This document shows, piece by piece, positions 27,891 through 38,712 of a DNA stretch of 64,000 nucleotides. Source of the stretch: Symbiodinium natans (lineage: Eukaryota; Sar; Dinophyceae; Suessiales; Symbiodiniaceae). The first letter of the stretch is position 1. Each line of letters starts with the position of its first letter. The stretch spans positions 460,283-524,282 of the forward strand of contig CAJNDS010000091.1 in assembly GCA_905221605.1 (NCBI GenBank), written 5' to 3'. Both the position numbers and the translations under genes were made by a program. The notes under the pieces are model-generated. The model searched no databases. It was not told the origin of the DNA and saw only the letters and a list, made by a program, of their open reading frames with translations.

Positions 27891-27968
27891 AAAGCCGTAT
27901 AGGGGGGTCGGATGAGAGTAATAAAGGGGTGACAATGGTGAAATTCGGCTGGCCAGGAACCTACAATC

Positions 27969-28391
27969 TTACTGAAGATTGCTTAAGAGTTCCATTGCAG
28001 ATTGACGTTTCAGCTGAGCTGGCTTGAAAGAGCTCCAGAGCTCACTCTTTAGAGAAGCAGATCTCGTTTGAGATTGCTGCAGCTCCAGAGCTGCGAGAAA
28101 CCGCTCCTTCCGGCCTGTTTCTTCAGAGACGCAGGTGTCTGTTTGAAATTGCTGCAGCTCCAGAGCTGCGAGAAACAGCTCCTTCAGGCCTGTTTCTTCA
28201 GAGAAGCAGGTGTCTGGAAACCGACAGAGTTCTGAAAGCAAGGTTTCCTTACTTGAATCCTTATCTGCCGAGGCTCGAACATACATCCGGAAAGGGCATC
28301 CCTTACGGGCCTCCAAACGGACTATCATAAAGGGGTGGCAATAAGAGTTTCGGCGACGGGGGTGGGGGGGGGGAAACCAAGGAGGCCTCAA
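27969..28391 (-). other. Repetitive open frame with 81-base duplication
   Basis: 140 codons. The unit KERFLAALELQQ...CVSEETG occurs twice nearly identically (81-base period, about 28060-28210) and a third worn copy follows. Probably a dispersed repeat rather than a gene. Confidence 0.5.
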
Positions 28392-28549
28392 GTGTTAAAC
28401 ATAGCCTGCCTCTAAGGTTTAGGGTTTAGGGTTTAGGGTTTAGGGTTTAGGGTTTAGGGTTTAGGGTTCATGGTTTAGGGTTTAGGGTTTAGGCTTTAGG
28501 CTTTAGGCTCCCGTTAAGCTTGCAACTTCAACCAGCTGGTCCCAGACCC

Positions 28550-28643
28550 GAGACCCCCAGACCCCCAGACCCCCAGACCCCCAGACCCCCAGACCCCCAG
28601 ACCCCCAGACCCCCAGACCCCCAGACCCCCAGACCCCCAGACC
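28550..28643. repeat. Microsatellite (CCCCCAGA)n
   Basis: About 12 perfect copies of an 8-base unit. Confidence 0.95.
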
Positions 28644-28961
28644 CCCAGACCCAGGAATTCATTGTTTTCAGCCCCTCTTCTTTTTTTGGATCCTCAAGTC
28701 CCCGGAAACCAAACAAAATCTGGGGTGGGGGGGGGAGGAGGGTGTTTTCATGTCACCCTGACTTATAGATCCTCAACCCCCTCTGTGCCCTAAAGCACAC
28801 CGGGCCCTGTACAAAGCCTGCGCTCTTCTCCTAAACCCTAAACCCTAAACCCTAAACCCTAAACCCTAAACCCTAGACCCTAAACCCTAAACCCTAAACA
28901 CCTGAACCGTAAATCCTAAACCTTCAACCCTCAACCCTAAACCCTAAACCCCAGGGTGCAC

Positions 28962-29010
28962 CTGCAGGCTTCGCCTTACTCTTCGGAGCGCTGGGCAGCG
29001 AGGGAAATGC
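28962..29010 (-). CDS. Exon, FPSLP linker
   Basis: GAGAG then AFPSLPSAPKSKAKPA, donor GTGCAC. Joins in phase to 27349-27401 and from 29205-29275. Confidence 0.65.
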
Positions 29011-29204
29011 CTCTCATCGGGAATGATCTCTGAAGCCTTGAGGGGTTTAGGGTTTAGGGTTTAGGGTTTAGGGTTTAGGGTTTAGGGTTTAGGGTTGAGG
29101 TTTGCAGGTGTTTGGGGTTTCTGGGGGTTCTGGGGTTTAGAGGACTTTTAGGGTGTTTTGGGCTTTGCAGGGTTTAGACGTTTGCGGATCAGGGGTCATG
29201 GCAC

Positions 29205-29275
29205 AGGCAGTTGAGGGTCTAGATGCTTTCCCTCGAAGCCATGGGAGAAGCAGTCCTTATGCGGCGATCCGAGCC
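29205..29275 (-). CDS. Exon
   Basis: TAGAG then LGSPHKDCFSHGFEGKHLDP, donor GTGCCA. In phase with 28962-29010. Confidence 0.5.
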
Positions 29276-29451
29276 CTCTACAGCACTCTACCCTAAACCC
29301 TGAACTCTAAACCCTAAACCCTAAACCCTAAAACCTAAACCCTAAACCCTACACCCTAAACCCAAAACCCAAAACCCTAAACCCTAAACCCTAAACCCTA
29401 AACCCTAAACCCTAAACCCTAGCCCTAAACCGTAAACCCTAAACCCCAAAC

Positions 29452-29563
29452 CCTGAAGCTTGCAGCTGTCCGGGGTTTAGGGCTTCGAAGTGCGCACGCA
29501 CATGCGCAAACGTGACGCCTTCCATGGGACTGGACCGCTCAAACGTGCACCCGACTTGTTCTC
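29452..29563 (-). CDS. Exon
   Basis: CAATAG then EQVGCTFERSSPMEGVTFAH and VRAHFEALNPGQLQASG; 3' edge uncertain (GTTTGG or an earlier GT). Enters in phase from 30248-30292. Confidence 0.55.
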
Positions 29564-29576
29564 CTATTGATGGGTT

Positions 29577-29635
29577 TAGGGTTTAGGGTTTAGGGTTTAG
29601 GGTTTAGGGTTTAGGGTTTAGGGTTTAGGGTGTTT
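29577..29635. repeat. Telomere-like TTTAGGG array
   Basis: Eight units right of the exon. Confidence 0.9.
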
Positions 29636-29706
29636 AGGGTTGATGTCCACGTCGCACTCTTTTCCCCACTGCGAGAAAGGACCTCACTCGGTGTGAATTG
29701 CAGCCA

Positions 29707-29848
29707 TACTTGGAGTTTCATGGTTCTCATGAACCAGTTATAACTGTACTTAGAACCCGGTTCTAAGCCCCCTTGAGTGCCCTAATATGGTTATAAGTAA
29801 AGCTACAAGCACAGTTATATTTGGTAAATAAGTACCATGAACCTCCAA
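29707..29848. mobile_element. MITE family A
   Basis: TACTTGGAGTTTCATGGTTC and TACCATGAACCTCCAAG ends. A short Cys/Asp peptide block (WGKECDVDIN, 29640-29668) lies just left of it. Confidence 0.8.
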
Positions 29849-30247
29849 GCAGTGTTCGGGACTCAGGCCGCTCACCCCCTCACAGATAAGGGTTTCGAGC
29901 TTCGGGTTTTGGACCCAGAGCCCTGCCCTATGAACCCCTGAAACCACCCCAAACCCCCAGCCCTAAACCCTACAAACCCTACAACCCTTATAAACCTCTC
30001 AACCCTATATAAACCTTATTACAACCCTCTCTGGGCCCTCTAAACCCTCTAAAGCCTAAGTTATCAACCCTCTAAGCCCTTTGAATCCTACAAACTCCAA
30101 ATCCTGCCCCTCCCAAAGTCCCCTCCCCTCCCGAGATCCCCCCCCCCCCCCCCCAAACCCTAAACCTAAACCCTCAACCCTAAACCCTACCCCTAAACCC
30201 TAAACCCTAAACCCTAAACCCTAAACCCTAAACCCTAAACCCTAAAC

Positions 30248-30292
30248 CCTGCACCTCTGCTGGTGCCGGCGCCGACGACTTTGCCCAAGCAC
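30248..30292 (-). CDS. Exon, Pro/Ala linker
   Basis: TTGCAG then AWAKSSAPAPAEVQ, donor GTTTAGGG from the adjacent array. In phase on both sides. Confidence 0.6.
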
Positions 30293-30610
30293 CTGCAAGG
30301 CTACTGACTCTTAATAGGCTGTGGGGTTTAGGGTTTCCGGTTTAGGGTTTAGGGTTGAGGGTGCAGTAGGGAATGCGGGAATTACGGGTACCTTATATCC
30401 CCGTATACTAACCCTGTAAGGGATTCTATAAGGTACCCAACTTCGTCATCCCCTGCTAAGAACCTTTAAGCCAGGTTCCGAACCTGAGCTCTTGTGTTTT
30501 TCTAGCGCAGCGCGAGGCAACACCCGCAAATCAGTCAATGTTGAAAATTGCGGTGAACAACGAAGAGGTCAACGGAAACAAATGGGGTGAAACATGAACA
30601 GTTGAATAGC

Positions 30611-30662
30611 TAGGTTAGGATGAAAAAGAAAAAGGGAATAAGGGTACTACTGGGCATCCTAG
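30611..30662. mobile_element. MITE family C, deleted copy
   Basis: Only about 50 bases: TAGGTTAGGATGAAAAAG joined to GGTACTACTGGGCATCCTA. Confidence 0.65.
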
Positions 30663-30670
30663 ATAGAAAC

Positions 30671-30776
30671 CAGTCCACTCCCTAGAAGGTGCTGGTTGTA
30701 TGCGCCTTGCGATGTCCTCCATCATGCCTTGGCACAAAACCCTTCCGTCTTGTGGCGAAGCCCTCAACACTGAATT
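30671..30776 (-). CDS. Exon next to MITE C
   Basis: CTTGCAG, 35 codons NSVLRASPQDGRVLCQGMME and DIARRIQPAPSREWT, donor GTTTCT a few bases before the MITE end. In phase from 31415-31500 and into 30248-30292. Confidence 0.65.
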
Positions 30777-31074
30777 CTGCAAGCCTACACCCCAAAATCT
30801 ACAAGTTTTGTTTCCAAGTAGCACCCTAAAGCCTGAACCCTAAACTCGAAACCCGAAACCCGAAACCCTAAACCCTAATCCCCCCCCCGGCCCCCGACAG
30901 GCCAAAAAGGCTCCCGAGAGGCTTGAAGAAGTCCGACACGGCACCAACAAAGCCCGTAGGGTTTGGGGTTTGGGGTTTAGGGTTTGGGGTTGAGGGTTCC
31001 TGGAATGAAAAAGGCTCGAAGGCCCGAAAGCGCTCCTGACAGGTTAGAAGGCAAATCCTGAAAAGTCACCAAAA

Positions 31075-31175
31075 GGCCCCCCCCCCCCCCCCCCAAAAAA
31101 AAAAAAAAAAAACACCTAAACCCTAAACCCTAAACCCTAACCCCCCCCCCCCCCCCCAAAAAAAAAAAAAAATAC
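31075..31175. repeat. Two C-run/A-run homopolymer junctions
   Basis: C16A18 and C17A14, separated by CCTAAACCC repeats. Confidence 0.95.
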
Positions 31176-31414
31176 TTAAAACAAACTTCTGAAAAACACG
31201 CCGTTGAAGCCGACGTGCTCAGGAAGGAAATTCGAAGCAAAGAAACCTTCGCTCCAAACCCGGACACAAAGCAAAGAAACCTCTTGCGGCAGCTTGGGGT
31301 GGACCTAAACCCTAAACCCTAAACCCTAAACCCTAAACCCTAAACCCTAAACCCCAGGCCCTAAGCCCTAAACCCTAAGTAGACTCCCCAGCATGCGACC
31401 GCATTGAGAGTTAC

Positions 31415-31500
31415 ATCCCGCAGCAGGCGCCCTTTCCCAGTAGAGCCTTGTGCGCGCTGCGACGCACCAGCGCCCAATGTCGGGAAGGATTCGGATTCGG
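31415..31500 (-). CDS. Exon, FPTLG segment
   Basis: GTGCAG then ESESFPTLGAGASQRAQGST and GKGRLLRD, donor GTAACT. FPTLG echoes FPSLP at 29.0 kb. Confidence 0.6.
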
Positions 31501-31585
31501 CTGCACGCGTGGGCAGGAGGGTTTAGGGTTAAGGGTTTAGGATTTAGGGTTTAGGGCAGAAGGATTTGGGAGTGGGAGAGTGGGC

Positions 31586-31680
31586 CTGAAGAGAGGGGTC
31601 CCGTTTATCTTCCCAACCATCGCCAAAAAGACAACGTGGGCCCTTCAGTGTTTCTTCGGAACTAGGCCACCCTGTTGCTT
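31586..31680 (-). CDS. Candidate exon
   Basis: TTACAG then ATGWPSSEETLKGPRCLFGD and GWEDKRDPSLQ, GC donor. Coding-like, but breaks the phase between 32490-32559 and 31415-31500. Confidence 0.45.
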
Positions 31681-31689
31681 CTGTAACCA

Positions 31690-32130
31690 GTCGGATGTCG
31701 AATTATGTTGGCTGCATAGCTTCCGGTTTCAAGCAACTCCAAATCGCACATGTAAGGATATTCGACAGGTGGCGGGATTGCCCTGCCATAACGAATCCGG
31801 TATAAACGTATATAGTAAACAATATGTTGTTACTTTTTGTTTGAATACATGTAATTTCATATAATATGCAATTACGTATCATATACGGTATGATAGTCAA
31901 TACAAAATGGTATCTACATGTTTCACATATCATCATGCAAATGCTGCTTAATATTTGTTAATTTCGAGTCGTATACATCTGTTCATTCATCTCCAGTTAC
32001 CAGACCTGTATAAGGCCCAATGGAGGGAATGAATGGCACCTGGAACTAGAGAAAGCCAGAGCACCCTGACCTTTTCAATTCCAGTACAGGGGCGAGGTTG
32101 ATCAACGCATGATGGTGCTAGGTGGGTTGC
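31690..32130. other. AT-rich unique stretch
   Basis: Different composition from the rest. A pyrimidine-rich TTTCTCTAG on the minus strand near 32052 precedes FQVPFIPSIGPYT and a GT, but no exon is called. Confidence 0.3.
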
Positions 32131-32489
32131 ATAGTTGAGGAGTGAGGGTTTAGGGTTTTGGGTGTAGGTTCCTGGCTTCAGGGCTCTGGGTTCGTCAGCT
32201 GTGTAACCGTAGGCCCCTAGTCCACTGAACGCCTAGCCCTTCCTCCAACAAAACAGAAAGGTTCAACAACCGCTGCAAGCCCAATTGCTAAATCCAGTCC
32301 TCTATGTCTGTGTGCATGTGTGTATATATATATATATCACTACACATGTCACACAACAAAACCCAAAGCCCAACAAACCTATACATGTTCTTTCTCGCCA
32401 AGCCCTAAGCCCTAAACCCTACACCCCAAACCCCAAACCTTAAACCCAAAACCCTAAACCCGACACCCAAGCCCTGAGCCCGAAACCAC

Positions 32490-32559
32490 TGCGGTGAACG
32501 CCTGGGTTGCGTGGCTCGGCCGTGCCTAAGACCTCCGCCGTGGCGGCCACAGCCTCGGG
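32490..32559 (-). CDS. Exon
   Basis: CCGAAG then PEAVAATAEVLGTAEPRNPG, donor GTGGTT. Phase fits 33635-33693 before it. Confidence 0.6.
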
Positions 32560-32579
32560 CTTCGGGGGATCCAAGGCTT

Positions 32580-33620
32580 TTGAGGATTGGGACGTTCAGT
32601 TCTAAGCCCTAAACCCTAAACCCTAAAGCCTAAAGCCTAAACCCTAAACCCCAAACCCCAAACCCGACACCCTAAACCCTAAACCCCAAACCCTAAACCC
32701 TAAACCCTTTTGAGGGTTTAGGGCATTGGGCTTCTGGAGGTTGGGCCCTTGGGGCTCCAGGCTTAAGGCTTCTGAGGGTGGAGGGCTCAGGGCCTTCTGA
32801 GGCTGTAGGGCTTTTTAGGGTTTAGGGTTTAGGGTTTAGGGTTTAGGGTTTAGGGTTTAGGGTTTAGGGTTTAGGGTTTAGGGCTCCCGGGTCCAGGATG
32901 TTTTGTTTTTCTTGTGTTTGTTTCTTTGTGTGGGGCGGAGGGGGGGGGAAGGAGGGGAGGTTAGGGTTTAGAGTTTAGGAGGGATCAGGGTGTTGTGTTT
33001 AGGGTTTGGGGCTTAGGGTTTAGGTTTTTTTTTTTTTTTTTGGGGGGGGGGGGGTGTGTCTTTAGTTGGGGGCTTGTAGACGGAGCTGACTTTGGCGCCT
33101 GAAGCTATTCGACCGTTGGGGGGTTTAGGGGATTTTAGGGGTTGCCGGGTTAATTCCTTTAGACTTCTAAAGGGTGTAGGGCTCAGGGTGTAGAGGGTGT
33201 TGAGGGGAAGTGATGTTTGCAGGATGGGAAGGTGGGGGGGGGGGGGGATTGTTATACCTAAACCCTAAATCCCTAAACCCTGAACCCTGAAACCCTAAAC
33301 GCTAAACTTCTAAGCTTAAACCACCCCAAGACCGAGACCTGCAAGCGACTGTCCTTCACCGAATCGGCAACCATGCCCCGGTTAAGGGGCAAAGGACGGA
33401 CCCGTATAGGGGGCCGAGAGGCTATAGCAGAGCTACTTTTGGAACCGCCCTAGGCACGTACTGACTCGTGTAGGTATGCCTGGTTGAGACCTCGACCTTT
33501 TCCCGACTTGCTAGGTATTCTGGACTCCTTTAGACAGGTATAGGGCTCTATAGGATGCTGTCATAAGGGTCGCTTCTAGAGGGCCTTGCCGTATAACATT
33601 CATTGTTCCCAGGGGCATGC
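32580..33620. other. Intronic repeat stretch
   Basis: Opposed CCCTAAA and TTTAGGG arrays (32600-32705; 32815-32883), a T17/G12 homopolymer junction at 33017-33053, a G run near 33235. No exon called. Confidence 0.45.
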
Positions 33621-33634
33621 TGTGCCGAGCTCAC

Positions 33635-33693
33635 GCGAATGTCATCGTCATCAATGACCTCGTGCTCGCACTCAATCGGCAGTTTCAGGGGGT
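33635..33693 (-). CDS. Exon, acidic
   Basis: CCTAG, 19 codons PLKLPIECEHEVIDDDDIR, canonical GTGAGC donor. Confidence 0.7.
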
Positions 33694-34164
33694 CTAGGGC
33701 CATAAGGGGTATGCAAGGGTTGCGGGTTTAGGGTGATAAAGGGGCATGTAAGGGGTTAAGGTGCTGGGGTCTAGGGTTTAGGCTGCTAAGGACTCATGAA
33801 GGACTATATAAAGGCTGTAACGGCAAAATTGCGCAGTGGAAACTTGCTGACACCATATCGGAGACTCCCCCCCCCCCCTAGAGCGGTCTCCACAGATTTA
33901 GTACCTTGGAATAAGAAAACCTGACTCTAAACCCTAAACTCTAAACCCTAAGCCCCAATTCTAAAACTTAAGCAGTACACGCCGGCACTCAGCCCTGACA
34001 TGAAACGCTGGAGCCATAGGCCAGAAGCCTCCAAGTGCAAACTCGAAAAGCCCCAAACCCCTAAACCCTAAACCCTAAAGCCTTAACACTAAACCCTAAC
34101 CCCTAACCCCTAAACCCTAAACCCTAAACCTAAACCCTAAACCCTAAACCCTAAGCTGAGAAGC

Positions 34165-34283
34165 AGTGAGTCCGCCATCGTTGTAGTTGATGGCGCGGCC
34201 GCGCGAGTCGAGGTCTCGCACGCTGAGCCTAAACGGTGGAGGCTGGAAGGTCCTATATGTGGTCTGCTGGTCAATTCCGGAAA
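34165..34283 (-). CDS. Exon, Ser/Thr-rich
   Basis: CTGAG then FPELTSRPHIGPSSLHRLGS and ACETSTRAAAPS. Another frame (VRDLDSRGRAINYNDGG) is open in the 3' half. GC or GTTTAG donor. Confidence 0.55.
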
Positions 34284-34613
34284 CTCAGGTAGTCCGGGCG
34301 AAACCCTAAACCCTAAACCCTAAACCCTAAACCCTAAACCCTAAACCCTAAACCCCGTGGGGGTTTACAGGGGTCGGGGTTTGGTGGTGTAGCGTTTTGG
34401 GTTCGAGGGATAGAACAAAGGCCCTTTCATGTAGACCTACCATGCTTTCCAACTTCGGGTCTTCGGGCATTCAAGGTGAACTGCAACGCCCCGAACCTTA
34501 GATACCTTAAATCTCCTGCACGCTGAACCCCTGAACCCCTGAACCCCATAACCCCGAATTCCCCAAGCAGACCCTAACCCCCTGACACCTTCAACTCCTT
34601 AAACCCTAAACTA

Positions 34614-34720
34614 GACCCAGGAGTAACCTAGGAACAAAAAGGATACCCTTTTGGTTTAGAGGGGCTTATAAGGGAACCCAAACCCTAAAACAAGGGAATA
34701 AGGGCCTACTCTGGGTCCTC
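34614..34720. mobile_element. MITE family C-prime
   Basis: GACCCAGGAGTAACCTAGG and GGCCTACTCTGGGTCCT; core CCCTTTTGGTTTAGAGGGG. Confidence 0.7.
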
Positions 34721-34775
34721 GTAGTCCTAAACCCTAAACCCTAAACCCTAAACACTAAGCCCTAAGCCCTAAAAC

Positions 34776-34846
34776 AGCGACCAGCGGCCGAAAGAGGTGC
34801 TGGAAGACGGCCGTCGCCTCGCGACGTACGAGGTCGGAGCCGCCAC
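34776..34846 (-). CDS. Exon, helical
   Basis: GATAG then GSDLVRREATAVFQHLFRPL and VAV, donor GTTTTAGGG. In phase with 35223-35274 and 34165-34283. Confidence 0.65.
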
Positions 34847-34869
34847 CTATCGATGCGGTTGAGGGTTTG

Positions 34870-34950
34870 GGGGGTTTAGGGTTTAGGGTTTAGGGTTTAG
34901 GGTTTAGGGTTTAGGGTTTAGGGTTTAGGGTTTAGGGTTTAGGGTTTAGG
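34870..34950. repeat. Telomere-like TTTAGGG array
   Basis: Eleven perfect units. Confidence 0.95.
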
Positions 34951-35222
34951 GCAGTAGATGCAGGTGTGGAGTTGTTAGTTTTTTGACGTTTTTGGGTGGG
35001 TTAGTTCAGAGTCTGGTGGTTGATGAGATGCCAATGCCCCCTCCAAAACATCTGCCTGACGCAATTAGGGGCTTCGGGGAAGAGCTGGCAGGGGCATGGC
35101 AACAAAGGCGGACGGCCCAGAAGGAAACAGGAGCTTCTGACGCCAACAGCTGCCTCTCCATACTAAACCCCAAGCCCCAAACCCTAAACCCCAAACCCTC
35201 AACTCTATAAACCCGTTCTGAC

Positions 35223-35274
35223 CTAGAACCTTCCTTGCGACATCGCTCCGAAGCTCAGCAGAGCCCGTGGCTCT
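35223..35274 (-). CDS. Exon
   Basis: TTGCAG then RATGSAELRSDVARKVL, donor GTCAGA. In phase both ways. Confidence 0.6.
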
Positions 35275-35310
35275 CTGCAACTACTCGCTGCAACCCACCA
35301 TTCCTGGTAC

Positions 35311-35456
35311 ATAAGAACCCTCTGAATCCTTCAGGTGCTCCCTGTATCTGAATGAAGCCCAAACCCAGGCACCGCCGTTCTTCTGGAAGAGGTCGAAGGC
35401 ATCCGTGACGGATGTAGCCTTGCGACACCAGTCATGGAGTAGCGAGTTTATATCAA
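35311..35456 (-). CDS. Longer exon
   Basis: CTAAAG, 48 codons including DINSLLHDWCRKATSVTDAF, DLFQKNGGAWVWASFRYREH and LKDSEGSY, donor GTACCA. Family not recognised. Confidence 0.65.
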
Positions 35457-35559
35457 CTTTAGACCCTAAACCCCCTAAATCCCAAACCCTAATTCGGCTT
35501 CTGAACTCGCTAAGCTCCCCAAAAAGCCACACCACTAGTTCAAAAACATCAGAAAGAAA

Positions 35560-35585
35560 CAGGGGGGGGGGGGGGGGGGGGGGGG
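35560..35585. repeat. Long G homopolymer
   Basis: About 24 G. Confidence 0.9.
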
Positions 35586-36045
35586 CCGGGGTAAAGGAGG
35601 GACCCTTTTAAGGTAAGGGACCTTAGGGGTCATAATTACAAGGGTTCTATAGAGGAATAAGATTTAGGGTCCCTTCGAAGATTCCTCTTATACCCTTAAA
35701 TAGAGTTTGAGGAATGCGGTTTGAGCGTAAGATCTTGGGCTCCTGGCTAGGTTCAGGACCTCCCTGTCTGACAGTCGCTCGAAGCAGTTGCCGGAAGACC
35801 CCAAATGCCCACCCTAAACTCCACACCCTAAACCTTCTCAGTTCCACCCGAAGCCCTATAATAAGCCCCATCAAACCCGACACCCTAAACACTTACCAGG
35901 GTCCTAAACGAACAGCACCGGACGTGCCCTGGTGCCTGCGTTGCTACATTACAGCTGACAAGGATGATGAGAAACGACCCTCAACTTTGCCCCTGCGTTT
36001 TCACCATTAGACCCTAAACCCTAAACCCTAAAACCCCGGTCGCAC

Positions 36046-36111
36046 CTGTTGCCCGGGATAGTGCGCCCGCAAATGAGCATCCAGGGCAAGGCACTCCTGT
36101 CGCACGCATGG
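36046..36111 (-). CDS. Exon, possible zinc-binding Cys pair
   Basis: CTACAG to CAG/GTGCGA. The frame that fits both neighbours reads MRATGVPCPGCSFAGALSRA with CPGC; another reads VRQECLALDAHLRAHYPG. All three are open. Confidence 0.55.
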
Positions 36112-36708
36112 CTGTAGGGTGCCATGTCAGGGCTTCTGGGTTGCCAAAGGCCTGATCCTAAGCACTACTGCTCCTAGAGATAGCCCTAAACCCTAAACCC
36201 TAAACCCTAAACGCTAAACCCTAAACCCTAAGGCGTAACAGACTAGCATCTCAGAACACTTACACAAGCTCCGGAGAGTACCCCACCCCTTCCTGAGTCT
36301 TCAGCGGGAATCGGGAACTAGGTATCTTCAAAAAACCCTAAAACCTAAACCCTAAACCCTACAACTAGAGGGGACTCTCTGAGGTACCTCATGCCATATG
36401 TCCCTCCTGACTAGCTAAACCCCACTGTGCTCCCCAGCTTACAAACGACATCTGCTCAAACAGCCCAGCACTCTACCCCCCAGTTCAGGGTTCAGGGTTT
36501 AGGGCTTACGGTTTAGGTTTGCGTTTTAGGGTTTAGGAGTTCAGGGTTCACGTTTGGGTTTTGGGAACTTCAACCTTAATTCGGAATCAGGGCTCCTACG
36601 TGGTTTAAGGTGTGTTCTTCATAGGGAGAGGGGGCGCCTGAACCCCCTAAACCCTAAACCCTAAAACCTAAACCCGAAACCCTAAACCCTAAACCACAAA
36701 CCCTAAAC

Positions 36709-36754
36709 CTGCCATGTTTGCATCCTGGCTGTTGGACCAGAACTGGTGCAAACC
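36709..36754 (-). CDS. Exon starting at MITE A
   Basis: The MITE terminal repeat CCTCCAAGTAG supplies the acceptor. Reads GLHQFWSNSQDANMA, then GTTTAGGG donor: one side from a MITE, the other from telomere repeat. Confidence 0.6.
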
Positions 36755-36755
36755 C

Positions 36756-36888
36756 TACTTGGAGGTTCAGAGTACAAATTACCCAATCAGAAAGTGTGGC
36801 TATAACCCACTTGTAAGCCCCTGAAGTACCCTAAATAGGGATATGTAGAGTTCTAGTTGGGTTACTAAGTACCATGAACCTCCAAATA
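36756..36888. mobile_element. MITE family A
   Basis: TACTTGGAGGTTCAGAGTAC and TACCATGAACCTCCAA. Confidence 0.8.
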
Positions 36889-37067
36889 GACCCCCAAACC
36901 CTAAACCCGACACCCTAAACCCTGAACCCTAAGCCCTAAACCCGAGATCCTGTAACTTGCGAAAAAACATACACTCCTCATAGGGGATTGAGTTCAACCC
37001 TTCGCCCTGAGCCCTGAACCCTGTAATTGTCCCTAAACACTTGGGGCTTAGGGTTTAGGTCTTAGGC

Positions 37068-37179
37068 TAGGTTGCCCAGAAACCTAGGATGAAAAAGGGT
37101 GCCCTTTTTTGCTTAAAGGGGTTTACAAGGGAACCTCAACCTACCACAAAGGGAACAGGGGTACTACTGGGCATCCTAG
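37068..37179. mobile_element. MITE family C
   Basis: TAGGTTGCCCAGAAACC and GTACTACTGGGCATCCTA with the CTTTTTTGCTTAAAGG core. Confidence 0.85.
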
Positions 37180-37216
37180 TAGGGCTTAGAAACCCTGCTG
37201 AATTTCAGCTGGGCGC

Positions 37217-37265
37217 CTCCCGCGTCAGCGCTTTGCGGTTGACGGGGTTGATGAAATCGAAGGAG
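37217..37265 (-). CDS. Exon, NPVNRKALTRE motif
   Basis: GCTTAG then SFDFINPVNRKALTRE and a GC donor. The F-x-NPVNR-x-x-LTRE pattern faintly resembles U-box/RING-like folds, but no zinc ligands are visible. In phase with 37790-37845 and 36709-36754. Confidence 0.6.
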
Positions 37266-37494
37266 CTAAGCCTTGGATTAGCCCAGCTGACAAGGGTTTA
37301 GGGTTTAGGGTTTAGGGTGGTGGTGTCGGGGTTGTTAGGGTTTTAACATCTTGTAGACATGAAAAAGGCGACGGGCTTAAGGTTGGCCTACAGCAACCTG
37401 TATGCTCCAAGAGGTACCAGACTCATGGGATTTTTTTCTACGAAACTTACTCAACCCTTGTAAACTCTGAACCCTGAACCTTGAACTCTTAAAC

Positions 37495-37575
37495 CCACAG
37501 ATGGGTTAGTTCTTGCTTAGGCTTTTGGGTCGCATGAGGTCTGGCCGGGATATTGATGATGCCAGGGCTCAGAAC
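37495..37575 (-). CDS. Candidate exon
   Basis: CCCCAG then VLSPGIINIPARPHATQKPK, 27 codons, donor GTTTAAG. Phase disagrees with its neighbours. Confidence 0.35.
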
Positions 37576-37789
37576 CTGGGGCCCACCCAATTTCCCATTT
37601 TGTACAGACAAGAAAAGTTTAAAGTTCGCCCGAAGGCTCAGCAAGGTTTAAGTTTACACTTCAGGTTATCATGAAATAAACAGCTGTAGGGCTTCTAGTG
37701 TCAGTTGGCTAAGTACGTTCGAAGGCCTAGAACCTAAACCCTAAACCCTCAACCCTAAAGCCTAGACCCTAAGTAAGCGCCAAAGGCAC

Positions 37790-37845
37790 AGGAAGCTTGC
37801 CAGAAACCGGGCATCGAAGTAGTGAGGAACCGCGGTGCCCCCTGG
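37790..37845 (-). CDS. Exon
   Basis: TTGCAG then PGGTAVPHYFDARFLASF, donor GTGCCT; continues in phase into the NPVNR exon. Confidence 0.65.
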
Positions 37846-37871
37846 CTGCAAGCAGAACCTCGGACCACAAT

Positions 37872-37945
37872 TATGGGGGTTAGGGTTTAGGGTTTAGGGT
37901 TTAGGGTTTAGGGTTTAGGGTTTAGGGTTTAGGGTTTAGGGTTTA
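37872..37945. repeat. Telomere-like TTTAGGG array
   Basis: About ten units right of the exon. Confidence 0.9.
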
Positions 37946-38040
37946 ATTAGGGTTTAGGGCATGGGGATGATAAGGGTTTAAGGCATACTTTCTAGGTTGC
38001 GATCGTGACCGCCCTCGCTCGCACGTTTTAATCAAGTAGA

Positions 38041-38190
38041 TCCAAGAGCAACCTGGGAATAACAAGGGTCGGTACCCTTTTTGGGTTTAGGGTTTAGGGT
38101 TTAGGGTCTAGGGTCTAAAGGCTCACAAGTGGTTAACGGCACCGAACTCTTGGGAAGGGAACGAACGGAGTATACTGGCATCCCAGTCAT
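38041..38190. mobile_element. MITE C-prime-like, split by telomere repeat
   Basis: Starts CCAAGAGCAACCTGGGAA and ends ATACTGGCATCCCAG; TTTAGGG units occupy 38083-38115. Confidence 0.45.
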
Positions 38191-38650
38191 CCAGGTCGGC
38201 TTGTACTGAACGATGCTGATCGAGCCTAAACCCGACACCCCGCAACCCCGCAACCAGAATAACGCACAACCAAAGGAGAACTAAGGGTTATCTGGGCAGT
38301 CCGTTAAGGGCGGCGAGCAATTCAGGCTTATAGGTTTGATCACACAACTTACATGCGAACTAAAACCTGACCCCTGTATTCTTACCAGTTCTTAACCGAA
38401 CTCGGGGCACAGGTTCGGTATATCACACAAAGGAAGCCTTCTCAAGTTACGGGAGTATATGTAGGGAACCAAAACCCTAACAAACTCCAGGCCCTGAGCC
38501 CGAAGCCCAATACCCTAAATCCTAACCACCAGCCCAAAAACCTGAAACATAAAATCCTAGAGACCCTAACCCGAAACCACAAACCCTAAACCCTAATCCC
38601 TAATCCCTAATCCCTAAAACCTAAACCCTAGTAAGTAGCCCCTAGCCCAC

Positions 38651-38712
38651 GCTTTCAGCGCTCGGGCACGGAGGCGCCGTCAACTCGGCAATGGGAACAA
38701 GAGAGATGGGAC
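38651..38712 (-). CDS. Exon
   Basis: GTCAG then PISLVPIAELTAPPCPSAES, donor GTGGGC; flows in phase into 37790-37845. Confidence 0.6.

Noticed and set aside
30885-30962. Exon reading FVGAVSDFFKPLGSLFGLSG (minus) or AKKAPERLEEVRHGTNKAR (plus)
   Set aside because: No AG before the minus reading, and the exons on both sides already join in phase without it; kept only as an oddity.
31580-31864. Plus-strand open frame of 94 codons
   Set aside because: Cys-rich but composition drifts into AT-rich spacer; overlaps a better minus-strand block.
34210-34240. A ten-base intron between two blocks at 34222 and 34232
   Set aside because: Far too short; the blocks form one exon (34165-34283) in a different frame.
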